NCBI RefSeq assembly: GCF_900110835.1
Contig: NZ_FOJG01000002.1
Span: 3,550,698 to 3,614,697, forward strand
DNA length: 64,000 nucleotides
Direction: 5' to 3'
DNA from: Chitinophaga arvensicola
GTDB taxonomy: Bacteria; Bacteroidota; Bacteroidia; Chitinophagales; Chitinophagaceae
Below are positions 43,770 through 52,347 of this stretch, piece by piece. The notes under the pieces were generated by a model. The model did not search any database, was not told the origin of the DNA, and worked only from the letters and a program-made list of their open reading frames with translations. The translations under genes and the position numbers were made by a program. How positions within the stretch are numbered: position 1 is the stretch's first letter; every line of letters starts with the position of its first letter.

Positions 43770-44777
43770 TCAATAATAATTTATACCAATAAGTTTTTTC
43801 GCCTGTTGCAAAGTTTGTGCCGCATTCGCTCTTGCCTTTTCTGCACCGGCTTTCATTATTTTCTTCAGATAATCAGTATCGCGCTGCAGTTCTTTCGACC
43901 TTTCGCGGATCGGTGAAATGAATTTCACCATATCTTCACCAAGTTGTTTTTTCATATCGCCAAAACGGATACTGCCTGTGTTTTTCCATGATTCTTCATA
44001 GAAAGATACCACATCCGCAGCAGATACCAGTTTCATCAGATCCAGCAGGTTCTGCACCGAATCCGGAACAGGGGAACCCGGCTCACCGGAACCTGTATCA
44101 GTTTTAGCTTTCTTAATCTTGTTCAGGATCTTATCGTCTTCATCCGCCAGGTATAAGGTAGCCAGCTCATTCTCACTCTTACTCATTTTACCTGCACCAT
44201 CCAGGCTGGGGATGCGTACCAGGCTGTCGCCATAGTTAAACGCTTCCGGCTCGGGGAACAGATCACCATAACGGTGATTGAAACGCTGTGCAAAATTGCG
44301 CGCCATTTCCAGGTGTTGTCCCTGATCCTTACCTACCGGCACTTTTACCGCGCGCTGGATTAATATATCCACACTCATGAGCACCGGGTAAGTCAACAGT
44401 CCGGCATTCACGTTCTGTGGTTGTAAACGCACCTTATCCTTGAACGTAGGAACTTTCTCCAACTCACCCACATAGGCCAGCATATTCATCAGCAGGTACA
44501 GTTCTGAAATTTCAGGAACGTCACTCTGCACATACAATGATACTTTTTCAGGGTCAAGTCCTGAAGCAATATTTTCTGCCAGTACCCGCATCACATTCCC
44601 CGGAAGATCCTTCGGATCAGGATGGGTTGTCAGCGAGTGCCAGTCTGCCACAAAAAAGTAGCAGTTAAACTCTTCCTGCATCCGGATATAATTACGGATG
44701 GCGCCAAAATAATTGCCTAAATGCAAATAACCGGTGGGGCGTATGCCGCTTACCACAATTTCTTTTTCAGTAGCCAT
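43770..44777 (-). CDS. trpS: Tryptophanyl-tRNA synthetase
   Basis: This class I synthetase charges tRNA-Trp. From MATEKEIVVSG at 44777 it has 335 residues; an upstream ATG four codons earlier is possible. The HIGH-type GYLHLGN is at 16-22 and KMSKS at 197-201. DWHSLTTHPDP (45-55) and VGKDQGQHLEMARNFA (148-163) are family signatures. It lies upstream of the deoxynucleoside kinase on the same strand. Confidence 0.97.
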   Translation of the reverse strand: MATEKEIVVSGIRPTGYLHLGNYFGAIRNYIRMQEEFNCYFFVADWHSLTTHPDPKDLPGNVMRVLAENIASGLDPEKVSLYVQSDVPEISELYLLMNMLAYVGELEKVPTFKDKVRLQPQNVNAGLLTYPVLMSVDILIQRAVKVPVGKDQGQHLEMARNFAQRFNHRYGDLFPEPEAFNYGDSLVRIPSLDGAGKMSKSENELATLYLADEDDKILNKIKKAKTDTGSGEPGSPVPDSVQNLLDLMKLVSAADVVSFYEESWKNTGSIRFGDMKKQLGEDMVKFISPIRERSKELQRDTDYLKKIMKAGAEKARANAAQTLQQAKKLIGINYY

Positions 44778-44832
44778 AACAGGGCGCAATTTAAAGAATC
44801 GGATTTATGTTTGCGTGTTCCCATCCCCCCTC

Positions 44833-44856
44833 TTTTGTAAAAAGTTTCTTACAAAA
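44833..44856. repeat. Inverted repeat between trpS and gatC
   Basis: TTTTGTAA and TTACAAAA are 8-base arms separated by 8 bases in the divergent trpS-gatC gap. A -7 match TAATTTTG lies at 44911-44918 for gatC. The repeat could be a regulator site for trpS; nothing else was found. Confidence 0.35.
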
Positions 44857-44972
44857 ACCCTAAACCCCGATCCCCGGAGGGGAAAAGAGAAATTTCTGGC
44901 CGTTTATCCCTAATTTTGAGGTACTATCATATTTACCATTTATATTTCATTATCTTTTGATTTAATTTGATT

Positions 44973-45263
44973 ATGGAAGTGAACGACGTACTGGTGCAAC
45001 AACTGGCTGATCTGGCCAGGCTTGAATTCAACGACCAGGAGAAGATCGAAATACGCGGAGACCTGCAAAGGATGATCACCTTTGTGGAAAAACTGAATGA
45101 GCTGGATACCTCTCACGTAAAACCACTACTTCATCTGACAGATGATTATAATGTTTTTCGGGAAGATAGGGTGATACCGGCTATTACCCGTGAAGAAGCC
45201 CTGCAGAACGCACCTTCCGCCACTGAGGAATACTTTAAAGTACCGAAAATAATAAAGAAATAA
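44973..45263 (+). CDS. gatC: Glutamyl-tRNA(Gln)/aspartyl-tRNA(Asn) amidotransferase subunit C
   Basis: GatC is the small subunit that stabilises GatAB, which converts misacylated Glu-tRNA(Gln) to Gln-tRNA(Gln). The 96-residue product MEVNDVLVQQLADLARLEF has the family helix and the LNELDTSHVKPLLH motif near 44-57, and ends with a FKVPKIIKK tail. The ATG at 44973 is preferred over the TTG six bases earlier. gatA and gatB are not in the window. It is five bases before the ABC ATPase gene. Confidence 0.95.
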   Translation: MEVNDVLVQQLADLARLEFNDQEKIEIRGDLQRMITFVEKLNELDTSHVKPLLHLTDDYNVFREDRVIPAITREEALQNAPSATEEYFKVPKIIKK

Positions 45264-45268
45264 CCCAC

Positions 45269-45973
45269 ATGGAAAAGTCCGTCATTCACCTGGAAGGAAT
45301 CAGGAAAAGTTATTTTCTCGGTAAAAATGAACTACCGGTACTCAAAGGCGTATCGCTGGACATTTTCAAAAACGAATACGTAGCACTGATGGGCCCCTCC
45401 GGCTCCGGAAAGTCTACCCTGATGAATATCCTCGGATGCCTGGACACACCCACTGCCGGCAAATATGTGCTCAGCGGACACGATGTAAGCAAAATGGAAG
45501 ACAATGACCTCGCCACCGTAAGAGGCAAGGAAATTGGCTTCGTATTCCAGCAGTTTAACCTGATGCCACGTCTTACCGCACTGGAAAATGTGGCCATCCC
45601 ACTGATCTATGCCGGTATCAACAAAAAGGAAAGAACAGAAAGGGCCATCATGATGCTGGAAAAAGTAGGCCTGGGCGAACGTTATAAACATAAGCCCAAT
45701 GAGCTGTCGGGTGGTCAATGCCAACGCGTGGCCATTGCCCGTGCGCTGGTCAACAATCCGTCGCTCATCCTCGCAGATGAACCAACCGGTAACCTCGACT
45801 CGAAAACTTCCGTGGAAATCATGGATATCTTCGGCGCCATCCACGCTTCCGGCAACACCGTAGTACTCGTAACGCATGAAGAAGATATTGCCGAACATGC
45901 GAAACGGGTAATCCGTCTCCGCGACGGTGTCATCGAATCCGACCGCATCAACCAGAAAGCTCCCGCACTGTAA
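45269..45973 (+). CDS. LolD/MacB-like ABC transporter ATP-binding protein
   Basis: This 234-residue ATPase has Walker A GPSGSGKST (42-50), Q-loop FVFQQFNL (90-97), signature LSGGQ (145-149, followed by Cys then QR), Walker B SLILADEPTG (164-173) and H-loop VTHEED. The best family match is LolD/MacB/FtsE-type, which works with FtsX-like permeases in lipoprotein release or efflux. No permease is adjacent. The closest candidate in the window is the LolC/E-type gene at 61.4 kb. Confidence 0.92.
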   Translation: MEKSVIHLEGIRKSYFLGKNELPVLKGVSLDIFKNEYVALMGPSGSGKSTLMNILGCLDTPTAGKYVLSGHDVSKMEDNDLATVRGKEIGFVFQQFNLMPRLTALENVAIPLIYAGINKKERTERAIMMLEKVGLGERYKHKPNELSGGQCQRVAIARALVNNPSLILADEPTGNLDSKTSVEIMDIFGAIHASGNTVVLVTHEEDIAEHAKRVIRLRDGVIESDRINQKAPAL

Positions 45974-45985
45974 AAAAATATTTTA

Positions 45986-46047
45986 ATTACAAATAACGGC
46001 GTTATAGCTGGATAACCTTTATCCGCTGTAACGCCGTTATTCGTAAT
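45986..46047. repeat. Long hairpin between the ABC ATPase and cobalamin transferase genes
   Basis: AATAACGGCGTTA (45992-46004) pairs with TAACGCCGTTATT (46029-46041). Outside it ATTAC pairs with GTAAT, and inside it TGGATAA with TTATCC. No T-run follows, so it may be a repeat-type hairpin (REP-like) or a weak terminator. Confidence 0.6.
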
Positions 46048-46072
46048 TTGCAACTCAACAACACCAATACCC

Positions 46073-46633
46073 ATGTCCTTCAAAATATATACTAAAACGG
46101 GAGATAAAGGCAAAACATCGCTCATCGGCGGCACTAAAGTCCCCAAGAGCAATGTCCGCATTGAAGCCTACGGCACCGTAGATGAACTCAATTCCTATAT
46201 CGGCCTGGTCAATGACTATATAGCCGATACCGACACCAAAAACCTGCTCCGCGAAATACAGGACCGCCTTTTCACCGTTGGTGCCGCCCTCGCCTGCGAC
46301 CCCGACAAGGAAACCAAACTGAAAATACCCGACCTGCATGAAGCAGATATTACCCTGCTGGAAAAGGCCATCGACCAGATGAACGAAGAACTTCCGGTCA
46401 TGAAATCGTTTATCCTTCCCGGTGGACATGTAGCTGTATCTACCTGCCACATCGCCCGCTGCGTTTGCCGCCGCACTGAACGGCTATGCGTAGGCATGCA
46501 GGAACAGGAAATGTTTATTGAACCACTGGTACTGAAATATATCAACCGTCTCAGCGATTACCTCTTTGTACTGGCCCGTTGGGTAGGACATAAGCTGGGC
46601 GTGGATGAAATCCCCTGGAAACCACGGGTCTAG
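46073..46633 (+). CDS. Cob(I)alamin adenosyltransferase, PduO type
   Basis: This 186-residue enzyme makes adenosylcobalamin from cob(I)alamin and ATP. Family signatures are KIYTKTGDKGKTSLIGG (4-20, the ATP-binding part), YGTVDELNSYIGL (33-45), and the C-terminal RCVCRRTERL and YINRLSDYLFVLAR. It is 21 bases before riboflavin synthase and probably in one transcript with it. Confidence 0.96.
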   Translation: MSFKIYTKTGDKGKTSLIGGTKVPKSNVRIEAYGTVDELNSYIGLVNDYIADTDTKNLLREIQDRLFTVGAALACDPDKETKLKIPDLHEADITLLEKAIDQMNEELPVMKSFILPGGHVAVSTCHIARCVCRRTERLCVGMQEQEMFIEPLVLKYINRLSDYLFVLARWVGHKLGVDEIPWKPRV

Positions 46634-46654
46634 AAAATTACTTAAATTCGTTCC

Positions 46655-47245
46655 ATGTTTACAGGAATCATAGAAACACTAGCAGAAGTAGTAGCCACCA
46701 GGAAAGACGGCGGAAACCTGGTGATTACCATGCAAACACCCCTGGCAGCCGAATTGAAAATAGACCAGAGCGTGGCACATAACGGCGTTTGCTTAACCGT
46801 TACCAATATAGAGGGCAATACCTACGAAATCGTAGCAGTAGCTGAAACCCTCCAGAAAACCAACCTGGGCCAACTCACTCCCACGCAGTTCGTGAACCTC
46901 GAACGCGCCATGGTGTTCAATGGTCGCATTGATGGCCACCTGGTGCAGGGACACGTAGACAGCGTAGGCGAATGCATCTCCAGCCAGGAACAGAACGGCA
47001 GCTGGTTATACCGCTTCCGCTACCCGGCCGAATTTGCCGCCCTCATCGTGGAAAAAGGCAGCATCTGTATGAATGGTATCAGTCTTACCGTTTTCGATGT
47101 TACCAACGACGAATTCTCCGTAGCCATCATTCCATACACCTACGAGTTTACCAACGTATCAAAAATAAAACCCGGCCACCTCGTGAACCTGGAATTTGAT
47201 GTACTCGGTAAATACGTAGCCAGGCAGATGGCCGTTAGAAATTAA
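46655..47245 (+). CDS. ribE: Riboflavin synthase alpha chain
   Basis: The enzyme dismutates two molecules of 6,7-dimethyl-8-ribityllumazine to riboflavin. The 196-residue product shows the two repeated lumazine-binding domains: MFTGIIET with VAHNGVCLTV (about 1-95), then FNGRIDGHLVQGHVD with CMNGISLTVF (about 88-185). No FMN riboswitch was found upstream. The gene is the last but one of the plus-strand run. Confidence 0.96.
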   Translation: MFTGIIETLAEVVATRKDGGNLVITMQTPLAAELKIDQSVAHNGVCLTVTNIEGNTYEIVAVAETLQKTNLGQLTPTQFVNLERAMVFNGRIDGHLVQGHVDSVGECISSQEQNGSWLYRFRYPAEFAALIVEKGSICMNGISLTVFDVTNDEFSVAIIPYTYEFTNVSKIKPGHLVNLEFDVLGKYVARQMAVRN

Positions 47246-47275
47246 TAGCACCTTTGCTAAAATACACGAAGCCGC

Positions 47276-47968
47276 ATGCTGAAATCCTTCCTGCTCTGCG
47301 CTGCATTAACGATGTCCCTGCTGGCAAATGCCCAGCAGGCCCGCGTAGTACGCGTAACAGCCTTCTATGACGCAGATGCGGTCACAGAACTATACAACAC
47401 TGCCCCACTCGGTCTGCAACTCGTATACAGCGACAGCTCCATCCAGAAAACCGCCGGCCTGATGGAAGGTAACCTGCGCTGGAACAAGCTGAAAGTCAGC
47501 AGTAACAACGGCTCCGTACAAAATGGGATACTCACTTTCAACCGCCAACAGCTGGTGAAAGACGATTATCGCATCATACTCAACGTAACTACGCCCGATA
47601 ACACCACACTCCCAGCCACACTGCAGCTGCCCAATATTGTAGGCATACGTTTTAATCATTACGCCGACAGCGTTAAACGCGACATTCGTTTCTACTTAAA
47701 TATTGAAGGAAAATTCAGCAGCGGAAAAGTATTTCCGCTCGACACTACCACTATAAGATTCGCGGCCTCCGATGGAAAAATAATAGGACAGGATCTGCTC
47801 CTGCCTAAAAACGATACGATAAAATATGTAACCGTAGAAGCCTGGTACAAAACCAACGAACGGCTTTACCTTCGTTCTGTACTTCCGGTGAAACAAGCAC
47901 CAGACGCAGATTCTCTGCTCTTAAAAAATACAGATGATCTCTTTAAAAAGAAGAAAAAAAGACAATAA
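47276..47968 (+). CDS. Exported protein of unknown function
   Basis: I do not recognise this 230-residue protein. A signal peptide (1-19, ending NAQQ) precedes a beta-rich body with repeated D-S-x and N-x-T patterns (LVYSDSSIQKTAG, TLPATLQLPNIVGIRF), and it ends in a strongly basic tail FKKKKKRQ. It follows ribE by 30 bases. It converges with the DUF58 gene (stop codons are adjacent). Confidence 0.7.
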   Translation: MLKSFLLCAALTMSLLANAQQARVVRVTAFYDADAVTELYNTAPLGLQLVYSDSSIQKTAGLMEGNLRWNKLKVSSNNGSVQNGILTFNRQQLVKDDYRIILNVTTPDNTTLPATLQLPNIVGIRFNHYADSVKRDIRFYLNIEGKFSSGKVFPLDTTTIRFAASDGKIIGQDLLLPKNDTIKYVTVEAWYKTNERLYLRSVLPVKQAPDADSLLLKNTDDLFKKKKKRQ

Positions 47969-49321
47969 TTAAATCAGCATACGGGATTTTAACTCCAGGT
48001 ATTTATTCACCACATTCAGGGTTAACTGCTCAGGAGGACTCAGCAACGACATAATACCATACTTCGCCAGTTCCTTTACAATCAGTTTCTTATCATAGGC
48101 AAACTTCTGCGCGATGGTTTGCTTGTAAATTCCTTCTACATCAAACACCGTTTGCTCCGTTACTTTCTTTAGCTCCGTATTCTCAAAAAACACCACCAGC
48201 ACCAGGTGATAACGGGCCAGCCTCCGCAGGAAAGGCAATTGCCGCTGCAAACTCGACATCGATTCAAAATTCGTATACAACATCAACAGGGAACGGGTAG
48301 ATAAGTTGCTGCGTAATTGTACACTCAATGCTTCATAATCACTTTCCTGCCAGAGCGTTTCCTGTGCATATAAAGATTCCAGTATCTTATTTACCTGTAT
48401 CTTTTTATTACTGGCGGGTAATACATCCACTTTATTTTCTGTAAAGGTGACCAGCCCCGCCTTATCGCCTTTATTCACCGCCACATTGCTGAACACCAGC
48501 GACGCATTGATCGCATAATCCAGCAACGACAAACCGTTAAAAGGCATTTTCATGGTACGCCCTTTATCGATGACCGAATACACCTGCTGCGAACGCTCCT
48601 CCACGAAATTATTCACCATCAGGTTACCGCTGCGGGCAGTAGCTTTCCAGTTCAGCAACCGCACATCATCCCCTTTCGTATAGGGCTTGATGTGGTCAAA
48701 CTCCATACTATGACCAATCACACGGCGTTTATGCACTCCCAGCTCATTTAGCCGGTTCATGTAGGAATACAATTCATAATGCCGCAACTGTAAATAACTC
48801 GGGTATACACTCACCGCCTGCTCATTGTCAAATACAAACCGGCGGCTGATGATTCCCAATGCACTCTTTATAAATACATTGCTGTACCCAAAGTTGTACA
48901 CACCTCTTTCCACCGGACGTAGTACATACCTGAACTGATGCGCACCGCCGGCAGGCACTTTTTCGGTCAGTAAAAAGTTGCGCTCCTGGAACTGAAAAGG
49001 TACTTCATCAATCACAGATACAAACACCGGAAAAGGATACCGGCTATGAAAATCCAGTAACACTTCATTGTCGTCTCCATTACTGAAACGGCTACTGGTC
49101 TTACGTTCCATCGACACTATGGTAGATGGACGCAGTAACAGCAACACCATATCCAATACCATCAACCCCACCAGTACAATAAAAGCGATGATAGCAATAT
49201 TGTAGATATGCGGCAGGAAGAAGGAAATGATAAACAACAATACGTTCCCTCCCAGCAGGAAATAAAACCTGTTGGTAAAAAAGAGTATCTGGAAAAAATT
49301 ATTCTTTACAGTGGCGGACAT
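47969..49321 (-). CDS. DUF58-domain protein
   Basis: This 450-residue protein starts MSATVKNNFFQ; an ATG 13 codons earlier overlaps moxR and is less likely. Two transmembrane helices lie near 10-70 (FLLGGNVLLFIISFFLP, FIVLVGLMVLDMVLLLL). The DUF58 core is DHIKPYTKGDDVRLLNWKATARSGN (about 215-240), with a vWA-like fold after it. Proteins of this family work with MoxR AAA+ ATPases in assembling or activating partners. It is last in the SpoIIM-to-DUF58 operon. Confidence 0.92.
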   Translation of the reverse strand: MSATVKNNFFQILFFTNRFYFLLGGNVLLFIISFFLPHIYNIAIIAFIVLVGLMVLDMVLLLLRPSTIVSMERKTSSRFSNGDDNEVLLDFHSRYPFPVFVSVIDEVPFQFQERNFLLTEKVPAGGAHQFRYVLRPVERGVYNFGYSNVFIKSALGIISRRFVFDNEQAVSVYPSYLQLRHYELYSYMNRLNELGVHKRRVIGHSMEFDHIKPYTKGDDVRLLNWKATARSGNLMVNNFVEERSQQVYSVIDKGRTMKMPFNGLSLLDYAINASLVFSNVAVNKGDKAGLVTFTENKVDVLPASNKKIQVNKILESLYAQETLWQESDYEALSVQLRSNLSTRSLLMLYTNFESMSSLQRQLPFLRRLARYHLVLVVFFENTELKKVTEQTVFDVEGIYKQTIAQKFAYDKKLIVKELAKYGIMSLLSPPEQLTLNVVNKYLELKSRMLI

Positions 49322-49343
49322 ACTTATTTCTTTCAGGCGATAG

Positions 49344-50324
49344 CTATCTCGGAACTTCAATCATCTTGATGATCTGCGCAATTACGTCATCTGTTTTGAT
49401 CCCTTCCATTTCTTTTTCAGGCGTCAGCATAATACGATGACGTAATACATGCGGCACCATTTCCACCACGTCGTCCGGAATAACAAAATCCCTGTTCTTC
49501 ATGGCGGCCAGTGCTTTTGCACAGTTCATCACGGCAATGGATGCACGCGGCGAAGCACCCAGGTACAAGGACGAGTTCATGCGTGTTTCATTGATAATGG
49601 CAGCGATATAGTGGAACAGCTTTTCGTCTACTACTACCTGTCTTACCAGGTTCTGAAACTCAATGATCTGCGTGGTAGTAATTACTTTACTGATCATTTT
49701 TGTCAGATCAGTTTCGCCATTGAAATGATGAATACTGCGGAGTACTGCTACTTCTTCTTCCAGGTTGGGATACTTTACTTCAATTTTAAACAGGAACCTG
49801 TCCAGTTGCGCTTCCGGCAGGCGATAGGTACCTTCCTGCTCAATCGGGTTCTGGGTGGCAATGACCATAAACGGGCGATCCAGCGACCAGGTAGTACCAT
49901 CGTTGGTGATCTGTCTTTCTTCCATCACCTCAAACAGCGCGGACTGGGTCTTCGCCGGGGCACGGTTTATTTCATCGATCAGTACGAGGTTACTGAATAC
50001 AGGTCCTTTCTTATATTCAAATTCACGTGTCTGCGGATTAAATACAGAGGTACCCAATACATCCGCCGGCATGAGGTCGGGGGTAAACTGGATACGGCTG
50101 AAGTTGGCGTCTACGCACTGCGCCAGCAGTTTTGCAGTCAGCGTTTTAGCTACACCGGGCACACCTTCTATCAGTACATGGCCCTGTGTCAGCAAACCTG
50201 CAATCAGCAGATCTATCATCTGATGCTGTCCTACAATTACTTTACCTATCTGTTCCCGGATGGCTTCCACACCTTCATGCAATGCAGAAAAATCAGTCCT
50301 GGGTTGAAATGTATTGGTATCCAT
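49344..50324 (-). CDS. MoxR-family AAA+ ATPase
   Basis: This 326-residue chaperone-type ATPase has Walker A GVPGVAKT (54-61), Walker B LVLIDEINRAP (about 112-122), sensor 1 VIATQNP (about 153-159) and the Arg-finger region LPEAQLDRF. MoxR proteins remodel or load cofactors into vWA-domain partners. It precedes DUF58 and follows DUF4350 by three bases, so the genes are co-transcribed. Confidence 0.95.
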   Translation of the reverse strand: MDTNTFQPRTDFSALHEGVEAIREQIGKVIVGQHQMIDLLIAGLLTQGHVLIEGVPGVAKTLTAKLLAQCVDANFSRIQFTPDLMPADVLGTSVFNPQTREFEYKKGPVFSNLVLIDEINRAPAKTQSALFEVMEERQITNDGTTWSLDRPFMVIATQNPIEQEGTYRLPEAQLDRFLFKIEVKYPNLEEEVAVLRSIHHFNGETDLTKMISKVITTTQIIEFQNLVRQVVVDEKLFHYIAAIINETRMNSSLYLGASPRASIAVMNCAKALAAMKNRDFVIPDDVVEMVPHVLRHRIMLTPEKEMEGIKTDDVIAQIIKMIEVPR

Positions 50325-50327
50325 TAT

Positions 50328-51557
50328 TTATTTCGTATTTAAATAAAATTGTTGAATGCGGTTATAAAATTCCTGTAGGCCGGCATCGCTCAATTCAGCG
50401 TCCAGCTGGATCTGGTGAATCATCTGTAACAAGGTTCTGATCTCTGTTTCTGCGATCATCGACTTACGGCTTAAAGCCACTATAAATTCATCATTCAGCA
50501 CATTGGTGTTGAGGTAGTAACGTGAACGTACAAACTCCAACAGGTGAATGATCATTTTATGCGCCAGGTTATAATTGTTATGCTGCTGATAATACAACTG
50601 ACCGATAGCATCCACAAATTCCAGGGAAGTATTGTTGAAGGCCGGTTTATCAGGAATAATACGTTGACGGCGTTTGCTTTCCACCAGCACATATAGCAGT
50701 GCCAGTATGAGTGCCAGCCACAATGCCCAACGCATAGACGGATACCGCATCAGCACCTGCCATTCGCTGAAATCACCGGACTGCGCGCTATTCTGACTAT
50801 TGTAAAAATCATCCCAGTAGATGTTGCCCGCATCGTTGTCTAAATAAGACAACTGTGTTTCCAGTGCAGCCACATTATGCTGATGCAATACAAAGTAGTT
50901 GGAGAAGGTATATGGATTCAGTAAAATATACAGATGCCCTTTCTGATGATAAGTAATCCTGATAAAGTTGGGCTTGTTCTTATAGTTATAACCCAGCACT
51001 TCAATGTGCGAGGTATCTTTCACTTTAAAGTAGCTGCCGCTGAACATGCCGTTGTAACGGAAACTGGTATCCAGTGGAACCGCTGCATCCACATAGCGCT
51101 GCGTAACACTCTTGGGTTGATGCTGATAGGAATTGCTTTCTACTGTTACAAAACCCAGCGCCTTTTCCAGCAAGGGATCAATGGTATTAGTAGCAATAAA
51201 CAACTCATTCCCTCTCGATACATAATCCAGCATGGCAGAAATATCGTTCTCTGTGGTAAACATTTTATTGGTTACCAGGATGTACGCGTTATTCCTGAAC
51301 TTCAGCTCACTGTCTTTTTCAAACGTTTTGGCAAAGGGCTTGGTCACTACCTGCACGGAGTTCCTGTTAAAAAGGTGTGGCAGGAGTTTAAAAGCGGCAT
51401 AAGCGCCTCCGGCTTTTTTATCTTTACTGGAAAAAGAGGACTTGGTCATGTCGGTAGTCTGCTCTTCCTTGTTTCCATTCAGGTTGCCGCTCACCACCGC
51501 CAGTGTTATCAGTAACACTGCAACGATCACAACGATATAGACTAGTTTATTCTTCAC
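50328..51557 (-). CDS. DUF4350 membrane protein
   Basis: This 409-residue protein has an N-terminal anchor (5-23, VYIVVIVAVLLITLAVVSG), a large extracytoplasmic DUF4350 domain (about 45-260, KKAGGAYAAFKLLPHLF and NAYILVTNKMFT) and a second helix (about 275-293, WALWLALILALLYVLVE). It overlaps the DUF4129 gene by four bases. The function in the cluster is unknown. Confidence 0.85.
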   Translation of the reverse strand: MKNKLVYIVVIVAVLLITLAVVSGNLNGNKEEQTTDMTKSSFSSKDKKAGGAYAAFKLLPHLFNRNSVQVVTKPFAKTFEKDSELKFRNNAYILVTNKMFTTENDISAMLDYVSRGNELFIATNTIDPLLEKALGFVTVESNSYQHQPKSVTQRYVDAAVPLDTSFRYNGMFSGSYFKVKDTSHIEVLGYNYKNKPNFIRITYHQKGHLYILLNPYTFSNYFVLHQHNVAALETQLSYLDNDAGNIYWDDFYNSQNSAQSGDFSEWQVLMRYPSMRWALWLALILALLYVLVESKRRQRIIPDKPAFNNTSLEFVDAIGQLYYQQHNNYNLAHKMIIHLLEFVRSRYYLNTNVLNDEFIVALSRKSMIAETEIRTLLQMIHQIQLDAELSDAGLQEFYNRIQQFYLNTK

Positions 51558-52345
51558 GAAGCTTTTCCGATTGCGTTATTAAAATCCCTGAATTCCTGGT
51601 GAATGGTGCTGAAATTATCGGGGCTTATCTCAAATCCGCCATACCAGATATACTCATAGTCCAGTGTCAGTGTAGCAAATCTCTTATAGAGCGGTGAATT
51701 CCGCATACTACGCAGGTAATCGTTATTGGTTTTTTCTTTTCCGGGCACAATCAATTCACGACCGGCCAGTTGAAACAGCGTGTACAGGTACCACCAGCGT
51801 ATGGCCTGCCTTGTTTCTCCGGCAGCCACTGCCGCCCTTATCTTCTCCTCATATTCTTCCGCACTGTGCAGGTCTTCTTCTGCAATTTCCGTAAGTCCTT
51901 CTACCAGCTGAGGTTTACGGAAGAAACTCATGCCATTGCTCTTCATAAAAAGGTATACCAGGAATACAAAAACGCCCAGCAATAACAGCATAATAATGAT
52001 GCGGATAGCGCTGATAGAGGAAAACAAAAACCGCATCAGTTGCTCCAGCCATGGATAGCGCTTTGGTGGTGGCTGTACAATGTCCTGGTATTGTAGTTTT
52101 TTATTTTCTTTCAGTTCTTTTACCAATGAATCAGGCGCCGTTCTTAATGAAAATACAGGTGCTTCTTCCTGGTATTCTTCTTCCTCCATAGGTGTATTCG
52201 CCAGCTCCTCCACCGTCCTGATACTATCTTCTTCTATTCTGCGCTGCAGCTCCTCGCCGTTGATGCTACGCTGGGCGCTGCTATGCAAAAACCATCCCAG
52301 CAACAACAGCAACAACCCATATTTTATCCGGAAAAAATGCTTCAT
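51554..52345 (-). CDS. DUF4129 membrane protein
   Basis: This 263-residue protein has a signal or anchor segment (1-24), a Glu-rich linker (ELANTPMEEEEYQEE), a transmembrane helix (about 113-134, IIIMLLLLGVFVFLVYLFM) and the C-terminal DUF4129 helical domain (RQAIRWWYLYTLFQLAGRELI, about 184-204). The same domain occurs in transglutaminase-linked clusters elsewhere. It begins two bases after the SpoIIM gene and is translationally coupled to DUF4350. Confidence 0.85.
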   Translation of the reverse strand: MKHFFRIKYGLLLLLLGWFLHSSAQRSINGEELQRRIEEDSIRTVEELANTPMEEEEYQEEAPVFSLRTAPDSLVKELKENKKLQYQDIVQPPPKRYPWLEQLMRFLFSSISAIRIIIMLLLLGVFVFLVYLFMKSNGMSFFRKPQLVEGLTEIAEEDLHSAEEYEEKIRAAVAAGETRQAIRWWYLYTLFQLAGRELIVPGKEKTNNDYLRSMRNSPLYKRFATLTLDYEYIWYGGFEISPDNFSTIHQEFRDFNNAIGKAS

Positions 52346-52347
52346 GT

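Noticed and set aside
45332..45898. 188-residue minus-strand frame opposite the ABC ATPase
   Set aside because: Antisense to a well-supported gene with Walker and signature motifs.
46634..46654. FMN riboswitch before riboflavin synthase
   Set aside because: Only 21 bases separate it from the previous gene and none of the conserved RFN segments is present.
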